Of a stretch of 64,000 nt of DNA, positions 49,890 through 61,383 are shown piece after piece. The stretch comes from Mixophyes australis. Lineage: Eukaryota > Chordata > Amphibia > Anura > Limnodynastidae. A program made the translations under genes and the position numbers. Position 1 is the first letter of the stretch. Each line of letters opens with the position of its first letter. The DNA is taken from positions 71,068,505 through 71,132,504 of the forward strand of contig JAVHZZ010000005.1 in assembly GCA_036250195.1 (NCBI GenBank), read 5' to 3'. The notes beneath the pieces are model-generated. The model saw only the letters and a list, made by a program, of their open reading frames with translations, was not told the origin of the DNA and ran no database searches.

Positions 49890-51840
49890 TTAATAATATT
49901 ATCTTTTATTTATAAGGAGCCACTAAAGATCCACAGTGCCGTACATAACATATACAGAACGCAATGATCCATAGCACATTACATGATACATGAAAAACAA
50001 AATATGAAGAACAGATATACTGAATAAATAAGTAATATAACATGGTAATGCTAAGCAAGTAATTTACGGGACAGTGAGTGAGAGTGACGATAATGACCAG
50101 CGTGAAGTAGGCCTGAGCTCAAGAAAATTGCTAGGGAAGCAGAACAAGAGGTACAGAAAGTGATGGAATAGTAGACGGAGAACACAAGGAAATATGGCCC
50201 TGCTCGTGAGAGCTTACATCCTAAAGGAAAGAGCAAGACACAAATAGGGTGGTATCAGTATTGGGGAAGTGGGGAATAAAGCTGAGACAAGGGAGTTAGG
50301 AGGAGGGCTGATAGGCTTGAATAAAGAAATGACTCTTAAGGGCACATTTGAAACCTTTGAGAACAGAGGCTAACCTGATAGGCCTTGGGAGATCGTTCCA
50401 CAGCTGGGAGCAGCCTGGGCAAAGTCCTTGAAGCGGAAGTGGGAAGAGTCAATGAAGTAGTAAGGTTGTGGTCACTGACAGAACAGAGAGGGTGGCAAGG
50501 AGTGTGGCTAGAGATCATGCTTGAGATGCACGGGGGATGATTGATTGAGAGCTTAGAAGGAGGTGGTGAGGAGTTTAAATTTAATTCTGTAGGCCATGGG
50601 GAGCCAATGTAGCGACTGGTAGAGAGAAACGACAAAGATAGAGAGGCAAGAGAGAAAAATAAGACCGGCAGCAGTATTGAGGATAGGCTTAAGAGGGGCA
50701 GGGCAGGAGACAGGTAGGCCAGAGAGAAAGAGGTTACAGTGATCAAAGCTAGAGATTTCAAGCGAGTGAATAAGAGTTTTGGGGGCTTCTGTGGTGAGAA
50801 AGGGCCATATCTTGGATATATTCTGGAGGTGGAAGTAGCAGGATTTTGAGAGGGACAGAATGTGAGGTTTGAAGGAGAGGGAGGAGTCGAGAATGACCTC
50901 TAGAATCAGACTTGAGGGACAGAATGGAAGGTAGTGTTAGGGATAAAAGATAGATTTGGGTGTCCTCAAAATTGAGGCGGTACTGCAAGCCACCAATGAA
51001 GGAGGTGAAGAGGTAAAAGAGCAGAGGGCTAAGAACAGATTCTTGGGGACCTCCAACGGGTAAGGGAAGAGGGAGGATGTGAAGTCAGGTGTACAGACTG
51101 AAAAAGAGCGGTTGGTGTGACTAGATTAAAACCAGGAAAGGACAGTGTTACTCAGGCTTATAGATTTGAGAGTTTTCAGAAGGAAGGAGTCGTCAATGGT
51201 ATCAAAGGCAGCAGAGAGGTCGAGAAGGATAAGAAGACTGAAGAGTCCTTTTAGATTACAGAAGAGAAGGTCAGTAGTGACCTTGGTGAGGGCAGTTTCG
51301 GTGTGGAGGGAGTGAAAACCGTCTTGAAGTGGGTCAAGGAATGAGTAAGAAGAGAGAAAGGAAGTGAGACAGTTGTAGACAACCCATTTGAGGAGTTTGG
51401 AGGCAAAAGAAAGGAGGGAGATAGGGCGGTAATTAAAAAGAGAAGTAGAGTCAAATGAGAATTTTTAGAGTATGGAGAAGACAAGACCATGTTTAAAGGA
51501 GGAGGAGAAGGTTCCAGAGGAGAAAGATAGGTTGAGGAGGTGGGCAAGGTGGGAGCAGGCCTCGAGAGAGGGATAGGAGGAGGTGGGAAGGGATGGGGTC
51601 AAATGGGCAGATGGAGGGGGGTGAGGAGGAGAGAATGGTGCAGATTCTATTGGCAGAGTGAAGGAAGAGATGGAAGTGAAATGGGGGTGACAGTGGGGAG
51701 CAGGGGATGAAGATAGCATCCACAGAGGAGGATGGGAGGAGGGACAAAATGGGTATGGAGCAGGGAGAGGGTGGGGCAAGAAGGGACTGATAGGAGGAGA
51801 TGTCATGACGTATTGACTCAATTCTGGAGGTAAAGTGGGA
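49890..51840 (-). mobile_element. L2/CR1-type LINE, 5'-truncated, antisense to UBE2E2
   Basis: Read on the minus strand, the order is reverse transcriptase pieces, then C-terminal pieces, then the 3' tail. Near 51400 the frames give SLLPFASKLLKWVVYN-like text. Near 51220 they give LILLDLSAAFDTIDDS, the fingers/palm region of a Jockey-superfamily reverse transcriptase. At 50600-50850 they give SLSKSCYFHLQNISKIWPF, and at about 50400 CSQLWNDLPRPIR. The 3' end lies near 49890 at tataaataaaagataat. Family could be L2 or CR1. Confidence 0.8.
50330..51840 (-). pseudogene. Reverse transcriptase relic of the L2/CR1-type LINE
   Basis: Coding remnants occupy all three minus frames, with stops between, so many frameshifts. 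The YADD catalytic box could not be found intact. No endonuclease domain is visible, consistent with 5' truncation. The strong purine bias of the plus strand keeps several spurious frames open. Confidence 0.75.
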
Positions 51841-54170
51841 AGCATATATATATTATACACACTATTATAAAACACCCAGTTGCACAACCTGTAGAACAAC
51901 AACCTGATTGAAAGTTACATTCATTAAAGGGTCTAGTTTTTCTGTAAAATTTCAAATAAATGTTTCATTTTTTACCACTTGGTGCTGCTGCTGTTACTTT
52001 AGTAGAATTACTCCCCAAGCTTCTTTAGACATTTTGTTTTTCTGTAGACAATATTAGATTTGCTAGTATTGTGTATAACCTAGTTGGCTTGAGCCAGCCT
52101 GAGATAAAGGACCACTAAAAGCTAAAGTATATGGTGCATTATACAAAATAACCGCTACTGTTCAAAAATATATAAAATAAAGGTACTCATATATTAAAAT
52201 AACTTTGAATTTAGATTTCAGGTAAGTGTAAACTACTTTTCTTAGATAGCAGTTATACCAAGCTGATAAAAGACTGACGGCAGTGTCTTTCAGTGGGATT
52301 ACTGATCAAGACTTTATAAAAATATATATTTGTGTCTGATAAGCTCATGGAAATAATATATATATATATATATATAATATAAATTTGGGAATGTTTTTAG
52401 TAGAAATTTTACGCAAGTCATCATGTGTTTTAGATTTACAGTTCCTTTTAACAGAACTATAGATATTATGAAGTAAGATCTAGCTGCTGTAAACGACTTT
52501 TTTCTAGAGGCACTTGCATACATATAGCAATTGTAGATTGTCACAAAACAGTATCTTACAATTGACTTTTAGTTGAGTCATGACACTATACAATACCCTG
52601 GAATTTTCAATGGAGAAGCAACACTTCAACCACAATTGTAGGCTTACTACATTATTCTTAATTGCTGTCATCCATTATGTTTCTCTGTAAGATTCTTCAG
52701 TGTTTTGGCTACAAAGACTTTTGACACTGGCAGCCATTGTTTTCATAATCCATGTTTGCAGGAGATAGCTTTTTGACCTGTTCAAGTGATTAAGAAGTTA
52801 CTGTGTCTGCACAAACACTGATCAGACCAACACATAAACAGAATCTAAATCTATTGCACATATCTTTTCGGTTAAACAATATTTTTGTATGTATTCATTT
52901 AAACACTTGCCATTTTAGCTCAAATGCACAGATTACTTTTAATAGGATAACATACCCTAATTATTGCTGTTGATTTTCTATTTGTTTCTCTAAAAATGTC
53001 AGTACATTAGTTAATCTTATGTTATTCAAGACCAAGATGTTTATTTCTTACCAGATTTCAATAATATTACAGAATATGACTCATTACTTATTTTTTAAAA
53101 AGACTCATTTGTTTGTGTAATGTCCCTTTACAACTGTAGTGAGCAACATTTGCAGCAATGCACCTGCCCTAACTCAGTACATTTAAAATTCAATATTATT
53201 TTGCGTTTCATTTTTACTGCATTTTTGGTGCTTCGTTTCAGTATTCTACTATATAACTGCACATGAAATCATGAATTACATTGACTAAGGAGTAAATTGA
53301 GCATGATATGGAAGTTATTATTGCATTGTGCCCAAATAACTCATTTCACAATCTCTCTTAAATGCTTCACAATATATTTTCACTCACAATATCTATACAT
53401 ATATATTACACAACATGGAATAAATGTGGTTGATTTTTATTATTATTATTATTATTTTAGTCCAAAAAGAAAAATAACTCATTAAAATATTGCAATTAAC
53501 AGTAATTTTTAATATATATCACAACTGTGTGTACATTGATATGAAATTTTCAAAGTATCTGAATGTAATAGGTGTCATTTGTGAGCATGGTAACTAATTG
53601 CCTCTGCAGAACTACTCTTTGTATGGTGGGAAGCGTAACTATGAAAAATGTTTTCATTATTTGGAATTGCTGTGTCTCTTCAAGATCCATTTATGGGAAT
53701 ATGTTTTTCTTCAATACCTCTTCTTTATTCACTCAATTAGACTATAGATTTAGATGGTTTGTAGCACTGCCAGAAGTGACTAGCCATTGAGGCTAAGGGT
53801 TCGTACACACAGGCGGCTCACTACTCCTGAGCTGCTCTATGTATCGTGAACCGTGCAGCTTCCACATAGTGAATGGATGATATGCGTGGTCTGTCATAAA
53901 CTCTTTGTGATCGCTTTTATTAATAGTGTGTGGTGACCACGGGGATACTTAATTCATGTTACCTATGCCCCACATGCTAAATTGAGTGCAAGATAAACAT
54001 GCCGCATGCAGCAGTAAACCACCCTAAGGAATAAAAGCTGCAGACATGACAACTTCAGATCCACAGTTTAAGGATCATTTACTCCAATCATAAAATACTA
54101 ATCCATGAGACAAAAAACATTTATCTCACAAAAAAGATGACTCCTTGGTATGTTTAAACCTAAATATATA
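51841..54170. other. No gene seen
   Basis: AT-rich, with short repeats: (ta)n at about 52357-52378 and (tta)n at 53437-53458. 53795-54010 is less AT-rich but has no edges I can define. Confidence 0.6.
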
Positions 54171-54172
54171 TA

Positions 54173-54968
54173 CAGTGCATCCGGAAAGTATTCACAGCGC
54201 TCACTTTTTCCACATTTTGTTATGTTACAGCCTTATTCCAGAATAGAATAAATTCTTTTTTTCCCCTCAAAATTCTACACGCAATACCCCATAATGACAG
54301 CGTGAAAAAAGTTTTTTCGAGATTTTTGAAAATCACATGTACATAAGTATTCGCAGCTTTGCTCAATACTTTGTTGATGCACCTTTGGCAGCAATTACAG
54401 CCTCAAGTCTTTTGGAATATGATGCCACAAGCTTGACACACCTATCTTTGGCCAGTTTCGCCCATTCCTCTTTGCAGCACCTCTCAAGCTCCATCAGGTT
54501 GGATGGGAAGCGTCGGTGCACAGTCATTTTCAGATCTCTCCAGAGATGTTCAATCAGATTCAAGTCTGGGCTCTGGCTGGGCGACTCAAGGACATTCACA
54601 GAGTTGTCCTGAAGCCACTCCTTTGATATCTTGGCTGTGTGCTTAGGGTCATTGATCTGCTGTGAGATCAAGAGCGCTCTGAAACAGGTTTTCATCCAGG
54701 ATGTCTCTGTACATTGTTGCATTCATCTTTCCCTCTATGCTGACTAGTCTCCTAGTTTCTGCCGCTGAATACTTATGTACAAGTGATTTCTTAGTTTTTT
54801 ATTTTTAATAAATTTGCAAAAATCTCACTTTTTTCATGTTGTCATTATGGGGTATTGTGTGTAGAATTTTGAGGGGAAAAAAAAGAATTTATTCAGTTTT
54901 GGAATAAGGCTGTAACATAACAAAATGTGGACTAAGTGAAGCGCTGTGAATACTTTCCGGATTCACTG
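54173..54968 (-). mobile_element. Tc1-like element, lineage 5, internally deleted, 796 bp
   Basis: Left cagtgcatccggaaagtatt and right atactttccggattcactg, with TA on both sides (54171-54172 and 54969-54970). The end regions are inverted copies of each other for about 170 bp (through the cattatggggtattg block). The middle of the transposase gene is missing. Confidence 0.92.
54363..54722 (-). pseudogene. Tc1-type transposase C-terminal part
   Basis: A 119-codon minus-strand frame contains NDPKHTAK (second catalytic Asp), SPSQSPDLNLIEHLWRDL (catalytic Glu) and the terminal KRLEAVIAAKGASTKY. DNA-binding head and first Asp are lost by the deletion. The start methionine is not the original start. 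Confidence 0.88.
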
Positions 54969-54970
54969 TA

Positions 54971-56197
54971 TATACAGAGTTTTGATGGTAATTCCCACTT
55001 GAATAACTTTGCCACTTTTGTCATTAGAAAACTAATGTGCGCTCTTGTTACAATTGCATTCAGATATTGTTTATACAATTTTAAATTTAGAAAATGATAC
55101 ATTTTAAACCCGGTATTACATTATTTTATCTATTTAAAAACCATTACCATTTTCGTAGATATTATTGCTGGCATTTTTCTGCTGGGGCAAAGAATTAATT
55201 CTCTGCACTGAACGCAACAATTACATGTGTACAACTTTAAGTGGATTGTTCAGTTACCGCTATTCAAAACAGTCCTCCGTATCTATGATGGTGCTTTTGT
55301 CAACACTTCTTGCAGTAGTCATTATAAGATTAGAATGTACTAACCGGGTATTGAGAGCTGAAGGGGTGAAGTTTTTATTTTTCCCTCTGTTATAAAACAC
55401 ACAGTTACACAATTTTCTTATTACTAATAATCATTTTATTTTTTAAAATATTTTACTTGGGAGAAAAAAGAGACGTAGTAAAAGAAAAAAAAGCGTTGAA
55501 ATAGCAATAAAGACATGGTTTCAAGAAACTCTTTTTGGAACAATATTAGAATGGATTGAGAGTGCCTTCAATATAGAATTTGTCTTTTTTATGTTTTAGT
55601 AATTTTTCTGCTGGTACCAGGTACCTATGTGTTGAATATGTAATCTGAAGTGAACATTCTGAAACTGATCTTTTTGTGGGAATAGAATGTTGGCATCCAG
55701 TAAACTTGTAAAATCCTTTGTGACTGCTGTTTCATGAGTACATTCCTCCATTCTAGTAGCTGAGCTACGAAATGATTCATATGAAATGAATGGTGATTTT
55801 TTTTTTATCTTAAATGGGTACTGCTGTGGTTTTTTCATGCAGATGTTTCATTTAAAATCCTTACTAGAGTATTTCCCAAAGCTAATAAAAAAAATATTTG
55901 TCAGTTTTGTTACATTTTTTTGAGTTTAAAAGCCAGAAGATCTCGACTCAGCACTGAGCTGGGAATTTCCAATGCTGTTATATACTATAAATGGTGATAT
56001 TATAGTTATTATTTTGTATCATACTATTGTACTTTCTTCATTATATTATATTCAGGGTATTTGAAGTCCATTATGTTCACTGTATTTGTGTTTCTTATTT
56101 ATAATTTTTTTACAAAGGTTAAATATGTGTTTTTAAGGACTATATAATAATTCAAGTAAAGCTAATTAATCATTATTATATTTTCTTTCCTTTCAAG
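54971..56197. other. No gene seen; ends in the acceptor of the 51-nt exon
   Basis: AT-rich, with a short polypyrimidine tract (ttttctttcctttcaag) at the end. Confidence 0.7.
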
Positions 56198-56248
56198 AAT
56201 TCAGAAAGAACTTGCAGAGATAACACTGGACCCTCCTCCAAACTGCAG
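56198..56248 (+). CDS. UBE2E2: UBE2E2 51-nt exon (start of the UBC fold)
   Basis: An acceptor (tttcctttcaag) and a consensus donor (CAG|gtaagt) bracket 51 bases. Joined in phase 2 to the start-codon exon, it reads R-IQKELAEITLDPPPNC and leaves AG for the next codon, which is Ser in the family. These residues are invariant or nearly so in UBE2E proteins and form the first helix and following loop of the E2 core. Length and phase (2 in, 2 out) mean that skipping the exon would keep the frame but remove the start of the helix. The active-site Cys, the HPN-like region and the C-terminus must lie to the right of the window. No other open frame nearby continues the protein before the window ends. 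Confidence 0.95.
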
Positions 56249-56700
56249 GTAAGTGACAATCTTATAACGATGTTGCTTGATGTGTTATGTCACCTCTTAT
56301 TGCTCGTTGTAAATCGGTCTCTTGTTGTGTACGGCACTGTTAGTACATTTTTAGAAAAGCTAATGGCAAAAGCTGCATTCATGTGATTTGGTAGTCAATA
56401 TTTGCTAAGTGCATCTCTTGCTTGCACACAGTGAAGTCATAACCAATATTCATAAGAAAGCAGCCAGGTAAATTCACATGGAACTTGTGGTGTTACAGAG
56501 ATAATCTCAGAGACACAAACTATTTGCCTCATTAAAGTCACTGGTTCCTAGTAAATGAATTGGATTCTCATTCAAACTGTGTGTTCATCCTACAAAATAT
56601 CTGCCTCTGCTGTGTGTAGTCAATGAGATTGCTTGAACGATAAACTTTCATCATATTTACTAGACTGACTGGTAGAAGTGATATATAGTTTGTTAATGTT

Positions 56701-57024
56701 CATCATCATCATCATCTATTTATTTATATAGCGCCACTAATCCTACAGCGCTGTACAGAGAACTCGCTCACATCAGTCCCTGCCCCATTGCTTACAATCT
56801 AAATCCCCTAACATACACACACACAGTCTGAGGGCAATTTAATAGCAGCCAATTAACCTACCAGTATGTTTTTGGAGTGTGGGAGGAAACCGGAGCACCC
56901 GGCGGAAACCCAAGTAAACACGGGGAGAACATAGAAACTCCTCACAGTTAAGGGCAATGTCCGGAATCAAACTAATGACCCCAGTGCTATGAGGCAGAAG
57001 TGCTAACCACTAAGCCACCGTGTT
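56701..57024 (-). mobile_element. Full-length tRNA-headed SINE, minus strand
   Basis: Reverse complement of the 19351 family: catcatcatc tail at 56701, then cagcgctgtacagagaactc, ggaaaccggagcacccgg and the A box as ccactaagcca near 57008-57018. Confidence 0.88.
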
Positions 57025-58739
57025 GAATGGTGTACTATTGTATTAGACCATAAGAGGATAATATCATTTCAATCATATATCACTTTGATAAGCTGTTATT
57101 TAGGGGTGTCCTCAGGTCTTGTTATATTGCCCCTATTATTTTAGGGCAGGCAGTCACACACAACAAGTGTTTTTATGCTTGACGAGAAACAAAATGAGAT
57201 TAATTTGAAGGTGATTGCAATAGAATTGCTACATGTTTGAATTACATTAGCCTACTTGAGCAGTGATGTTATTTCACATATCTACCAGAAGACATGCTTT
57301 TCCAGTTCTCACTTTAGGTTTAATATTTTTTGTTTGAATCACAGTTTATTGACATGTTTGTTGCCGTAACTTGCTACAGTGTGTCATAATGATGTGCCCT
57401 TGGATTTTCCAGTTCAATGATTCATGTGCTTTTTTTAACCTTTTCAAAATGTTTTTTTTTTCTTTGGAATTTACTGTGCAATAAACCTTATGTTTTGTCG
57501 ACTATTTCTGTATTTAAGAGGATGAAGACAGGTTTATTTCTGTGTCCCTTATCTCCCTGTGTCTCCGAAAATTGGCACAGATTAACACGCTTTAATTGTT
57601 TAAGTGTTGATTTTGTTTGGTCGATAAATAAAACACTGACACCTGCTTTAAGCCCTAAGTACACAGACTTTATGTTGGAAGTGACCTTTTTAGTAATTTC
57701 CTTTGATGCATATTTTAGTTTGAGTGGATAAACACTAGCTCTCTAAATAAAACCTCATCTGAAGAGTGCACAGTGTATTCATAAGATTGCCAGGCTTGTA
57801 ACATCAGTCTTGTAACATCAGTTTTTTTTTTTTTAGTAGGCTGCGAATTTACACAACAATATCCAAAATACATGGACAGATATACACAAGAATCAGTTAC
57901 TGGAGAAATGGAAATGTTTTTACTAGATAAACAATGTTAGTGTTGTGATGAAAGGTCAAGTAGAGATATTCATACATCTTGTAGAATAAAGAAAATAAAA
58001 CGTTCAGGCTGCTTTTTTGTTCTGTGAGAGATAAATCCATATATTCCTGAATATATTGTGGCATATCTTTATTGTAAACATAGAATTGAAATAATGGCTA
58101 CATTTTGTATTGAGTATTATATAGTAGACGCTCATCTGATTTCCTTTCCTCCCTGTGCTCTACTGAGATATAGTATTATGGCTGTTGTTGAGCAATATAA
58201 GATATATAATGTACAGCAATGGGCAAATCACCAAGCAAGGATGGATAAATTACGTGCAGTGGGACTTTAAAGTCATATTTCGTTGGGGTTTATTGGGAGA
58301 TTTCTACACTCAATGGTACAATACCATGTTTCACAAACAGGCGGAGATTGAAGCACTCCCAATCTTTCAATTGTAAGGACACTGGTTTGAAGACTACCTC
58401 AATATATACACAATGTTTAGTGTTCTTTTATGGTAGTTATTTTTTTCTTGTTTGTTTGTTTATTGTGTGTATGTTATTCACAAATGAATAATGTAAGGTT
58501 GTAGCTAAATGTGATTATGGGAGAATCCTATGCTTCCCCCTTTTTTTTTTTTTTTTTACATGCCTGTATGTTTTTCTGTGGCCTACTGGCGTTTTGTGAA
58601 CCAGTTGTGCCTCACTCTTACGTCCCTTAAATAGTTGTCTCCACTGTGTGTAGACAGAAGGGATACTAAGTAGAACCTATGTGAACATTGTAATTTTTCC
58701 TGTTTTTTTATTGATTCCTAAATATGGTAGTTTAGTGGA
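57025..58739. other. No gene seen
   Basis: AT-rich. A poly-T run at 58540-58558. Confidence 0.6.
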
Positions 58740-58835
58740 TAAGGGTTTAATATGGAAGACTAGTGTATAAGGGTGAAATATGGAAAACCAGTGCTTACAG
58801 GTGAAATATGGGAATCTAGTGTATATGGGTGAAGT
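58722..58835 (+). repeat. ~28-bp minisatellite, site 1
   Basis: About four units of gtgaaatatggaa.acc.gtgtataagg, followed at 58836-58930 by a decayed SINE body segment (tttgtatattctttctg, atttcctccagttgctg). Confidence 0.7.
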
Positions 58836-59603
58836 TTGTATATTCTTTCTGTTTTTGAATAGATTTCCTCCAGTTGCTGTTGTTTCCACCATGGGCCTGG
58901 GGCTGAAATCAATGAAATAATATATGTAAAGCGCAAAGGCAAATTACCTTTAAGAGGCCGTGAGCAAAAGACTGGTGGTCAAAGCCGCTGTATTAAGAGC
59001 CTGCAACCACTTTCCAATCAAAAGCTACAATATAAAATATAAAATAGGTCAACCTAATATATCAAAATAAAATATATACTAGTAAAAATAACATAATATA
59101 ATAATGAAGCATAATAGTAAAAAAAATTGTAATACTTATTAAAAACTGTTTGTGGATAAATAAAAAAAAAATCAAAACAAAATAATACTATATATAAAAG
59201 ATATAGCAAACATCACATAAAAACTGATATGAGATTTCTTATAAGAACAATTATCAGTATCTGCAAATGCCTGTGAGATGATAATAAACTGTAAAAGGTC
59301 TTAATAATCTGGTGGATAAAAAAATCAGATAACATTGTTACTAAGATCTATAAATAAAGGCAGATGGGTAATATAATACTAATGAAAGTCACTGAATGTT
59401 TCCAATTCTTTAGTTAGAAACATACAGTCCCAAAGTGTAAACAAATGTATCAAGCAGTTGTATCAAGGCAAAGCTGTATCAAAATGGTGAAGACTCAAGT
59501 TACCAGCAGTATTTGCATAAACTCCAGTGTCTTCAACTTCTTATCTTAGTTATTTTTTTTGCTTGACACCAGATCTTCATCGGTTAGATGGATGGGGTAC
59601 GTT

Positions 59604-60020
59604 TTTTAGACTGCAATAATCACAACAACAGGTAGTCTGACATAAATATTCCGAATAGTATCAGCTGGACAAAGATTAAATATAGACCTACTATAAAAGT
59701 GACATCAAAGTTTTCCTACACGCCTAATTGCCGCCAGATATAAATGCAACTGTGTAAAATCTCTGCATGAAGAAATTAAGTCAGTTACAATGGCCAGAGT
59801 GAGATTGCCAGTTTTAAAGCAGCAATGGCCGAACCCAACGCATTTATAATGTAATCCAGGTGTTGGGTCTGGCCATTGCTGCTTTACAACCGTCAATCTC
59901 ACTCTGGCCATTGTAATTTATGTCATTTCTTCTTGCAGAGATTTTACACAGTCGCATTTTAAACCTGTTGGATTATTTATGTCGGGCTATCTGTTGTTGG
60001 GATTATTGCAGTCGACAAAG
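59604..60020. repeat. Long imperfect inverted repeat
   Basis: Inner arms 59742-59839 and 59862-59959 (98 bp each) are about 85% complementary. Outer arms 59604-59650 and 59972-60020 (actgcaataatcacaacaac / gttgttgggattattgcagt) also pair. About 90 bp at 59651-59741 is unmatched. Likely an old palindromic element with an insertion in one arm. Confidence 0.75.
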
Positions 60021-60092
60021 TGAGCACCACCGGGTTAGATATATATCTTCTTTCCAGTGCAAACGTTAAACACTCGGGTTTAACATTGTGTG

Positions 60093-60096
<4 letters not shown>

Positions 60097-60145
<49 letters not shown>
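60097..60145. repeat. TA microsatellite
   Basis: About 48 bp of (ta)n. Confidence 0.95.
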
Positions 60146-60148
<3 letters not shown>

Positions 60149-60327
60149 ACACACAGCAGATATATAAACAGCGCTAATAACCTCAACGTAACAGCCAGTA
60201 TAAATAACTGGTAGATGGATATACCAAGATATATAAAATCAGTCCCGATAAAAGCACATAGCTCGTTTAAGAGCGGCAGCCTTGAGTCACTTGGGTCCAG
60301 ATGGTTAATCCGGAGGGATGTGGTAAC

Positions 60328-61055
60328 TGCGGATAGATAAACAAGTATGGCGCTCCAATGTGTAGTATTGATAGTAATATGGGAAGATGTAATAAAATGC
60401 GTACCATATAGATGAAATCAATGATCGTATGGTAGAAACTGAGTTCCTCTTCTGAGGTAATGTCTCCCCCTCTCCAATAATAGCGATAATGTGGATTTGC
60501 AGGGGATGTGTTTGAGGCCACGGGGGGCACCTTCCGCGGATGAGTCGACTTCCTGCGGGATTTGATTGCTCCAGGGGGTTAAGTCATAATTTTAAGATAT
60601 GAATAAAAGCAGCCCGCGCCCCTGCATAGCTACGCTATGTGTGCTTGGACTGGGCGGATATTTACATTCAAACCAGCGGTATACACGAGCTGACAGTGTG
60701 GCGACTGCAGACACCAGAGACCCGTCGCTGTAACCAGCAGAACTGTGACTAAGGAAGCAACGTGTTTTATGGTTTTTGCTTTTATTCATATCTTAAAATT
60801 ATGACTTAACCCCCTGGAGCAATCAAATCCCGCAGGAAGTCGACTCATCCGCGGAAAGTGCCCCCCGTGGCCTCAAACACATCCCCTGCAAATCCACATT
60901 ATCGCTATTATTGGAGAGGGGGAGACATTACCTCAGAAGAGGAACTCCGTTTCTACCATACGATCATTGATTTCATCTATATGGTACGCATTTTATTACA
61001 TCTTCCCATATTACTATCAATACTACACATTGGAGCGCCATACTTGTTTATCTAT

Positions 61056-61060
<5 letters not shown>
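60328..61060. mobile_element. Fold-back element with 284-bp arms
   Basis: 60328-60611 and 60777-61060 are inverted copies, equal in length, differing at two positions that I could find. The 165-bp centre is unique. Tips are tgcggatagataaac / gtttatctatccgca. No target duplication is visible; the right flank is (ta)n. Each arm encodes the same 67-residue open stretch (MPPVASNTSPANPHYR...), as expected from duplication, and no protein family was recognised. A fold-back DNA transposon, or inverted partial copies of a Penelope- or DIRS-like element, are both possible. Confidence 0.85.
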
Positions 61061-61103
<43 letters not shown>

Positions 61104-61134
61104 CTGTGTGTGTGTGTGTGTGTATATATATATA
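61061..61134. repeat. TA/TG microsatellite
   Basis: (ta)n then (tg)n then (ta)n directly at the tip of the fold-back element. Confidence 0.9.
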
Positions 61135-61197
61135 GTGCCCAATTGTAAAGCGCTACGGAATATGTTGGCGCTATATAAATAAATGATGATGATGATA
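61135..61197 (+). mobile_element. SINE tail fragment
   Basis: ccaattgtaaagcgctacgg ... ttggcgctatataaataaatgatgatgatgat is the 3' end of the SINE family, lying between microsatellites. Confidence 0.75.
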
Positions 61198-61228
<31 letters not shown>

Positions 61229-61281
61229 CTATATATATATATATATATATATCTATATGTATATATATATATGTGTGTGTA

Positions 61282-61379
<98 letters not shown>

Positions 61380-61383
61380 GTGT
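61198..61383. repeat. Compound TA/TG microsatellite
   Basis: About 185 bp of alternating (ta)n and (tg)n blocks. Open frames through it read as Tyr/Ile repeats and are artefacts. Confidence 0.95.

Noticed and set aside
51465..51902. 145-codon minus-strand Pro/Ser-rich frame
   Set aside because: Part of the frameshifted LINE relic; the Ser/Pro richness reflects the purine-rich opposite strand.
60267..60530. Matching 67-residue frames in both arms of the fold-back element as a conserved gene
   Set aside because: Their identity comes from the duplicated arm; the frames diverge immediately outside it and show no known domain.
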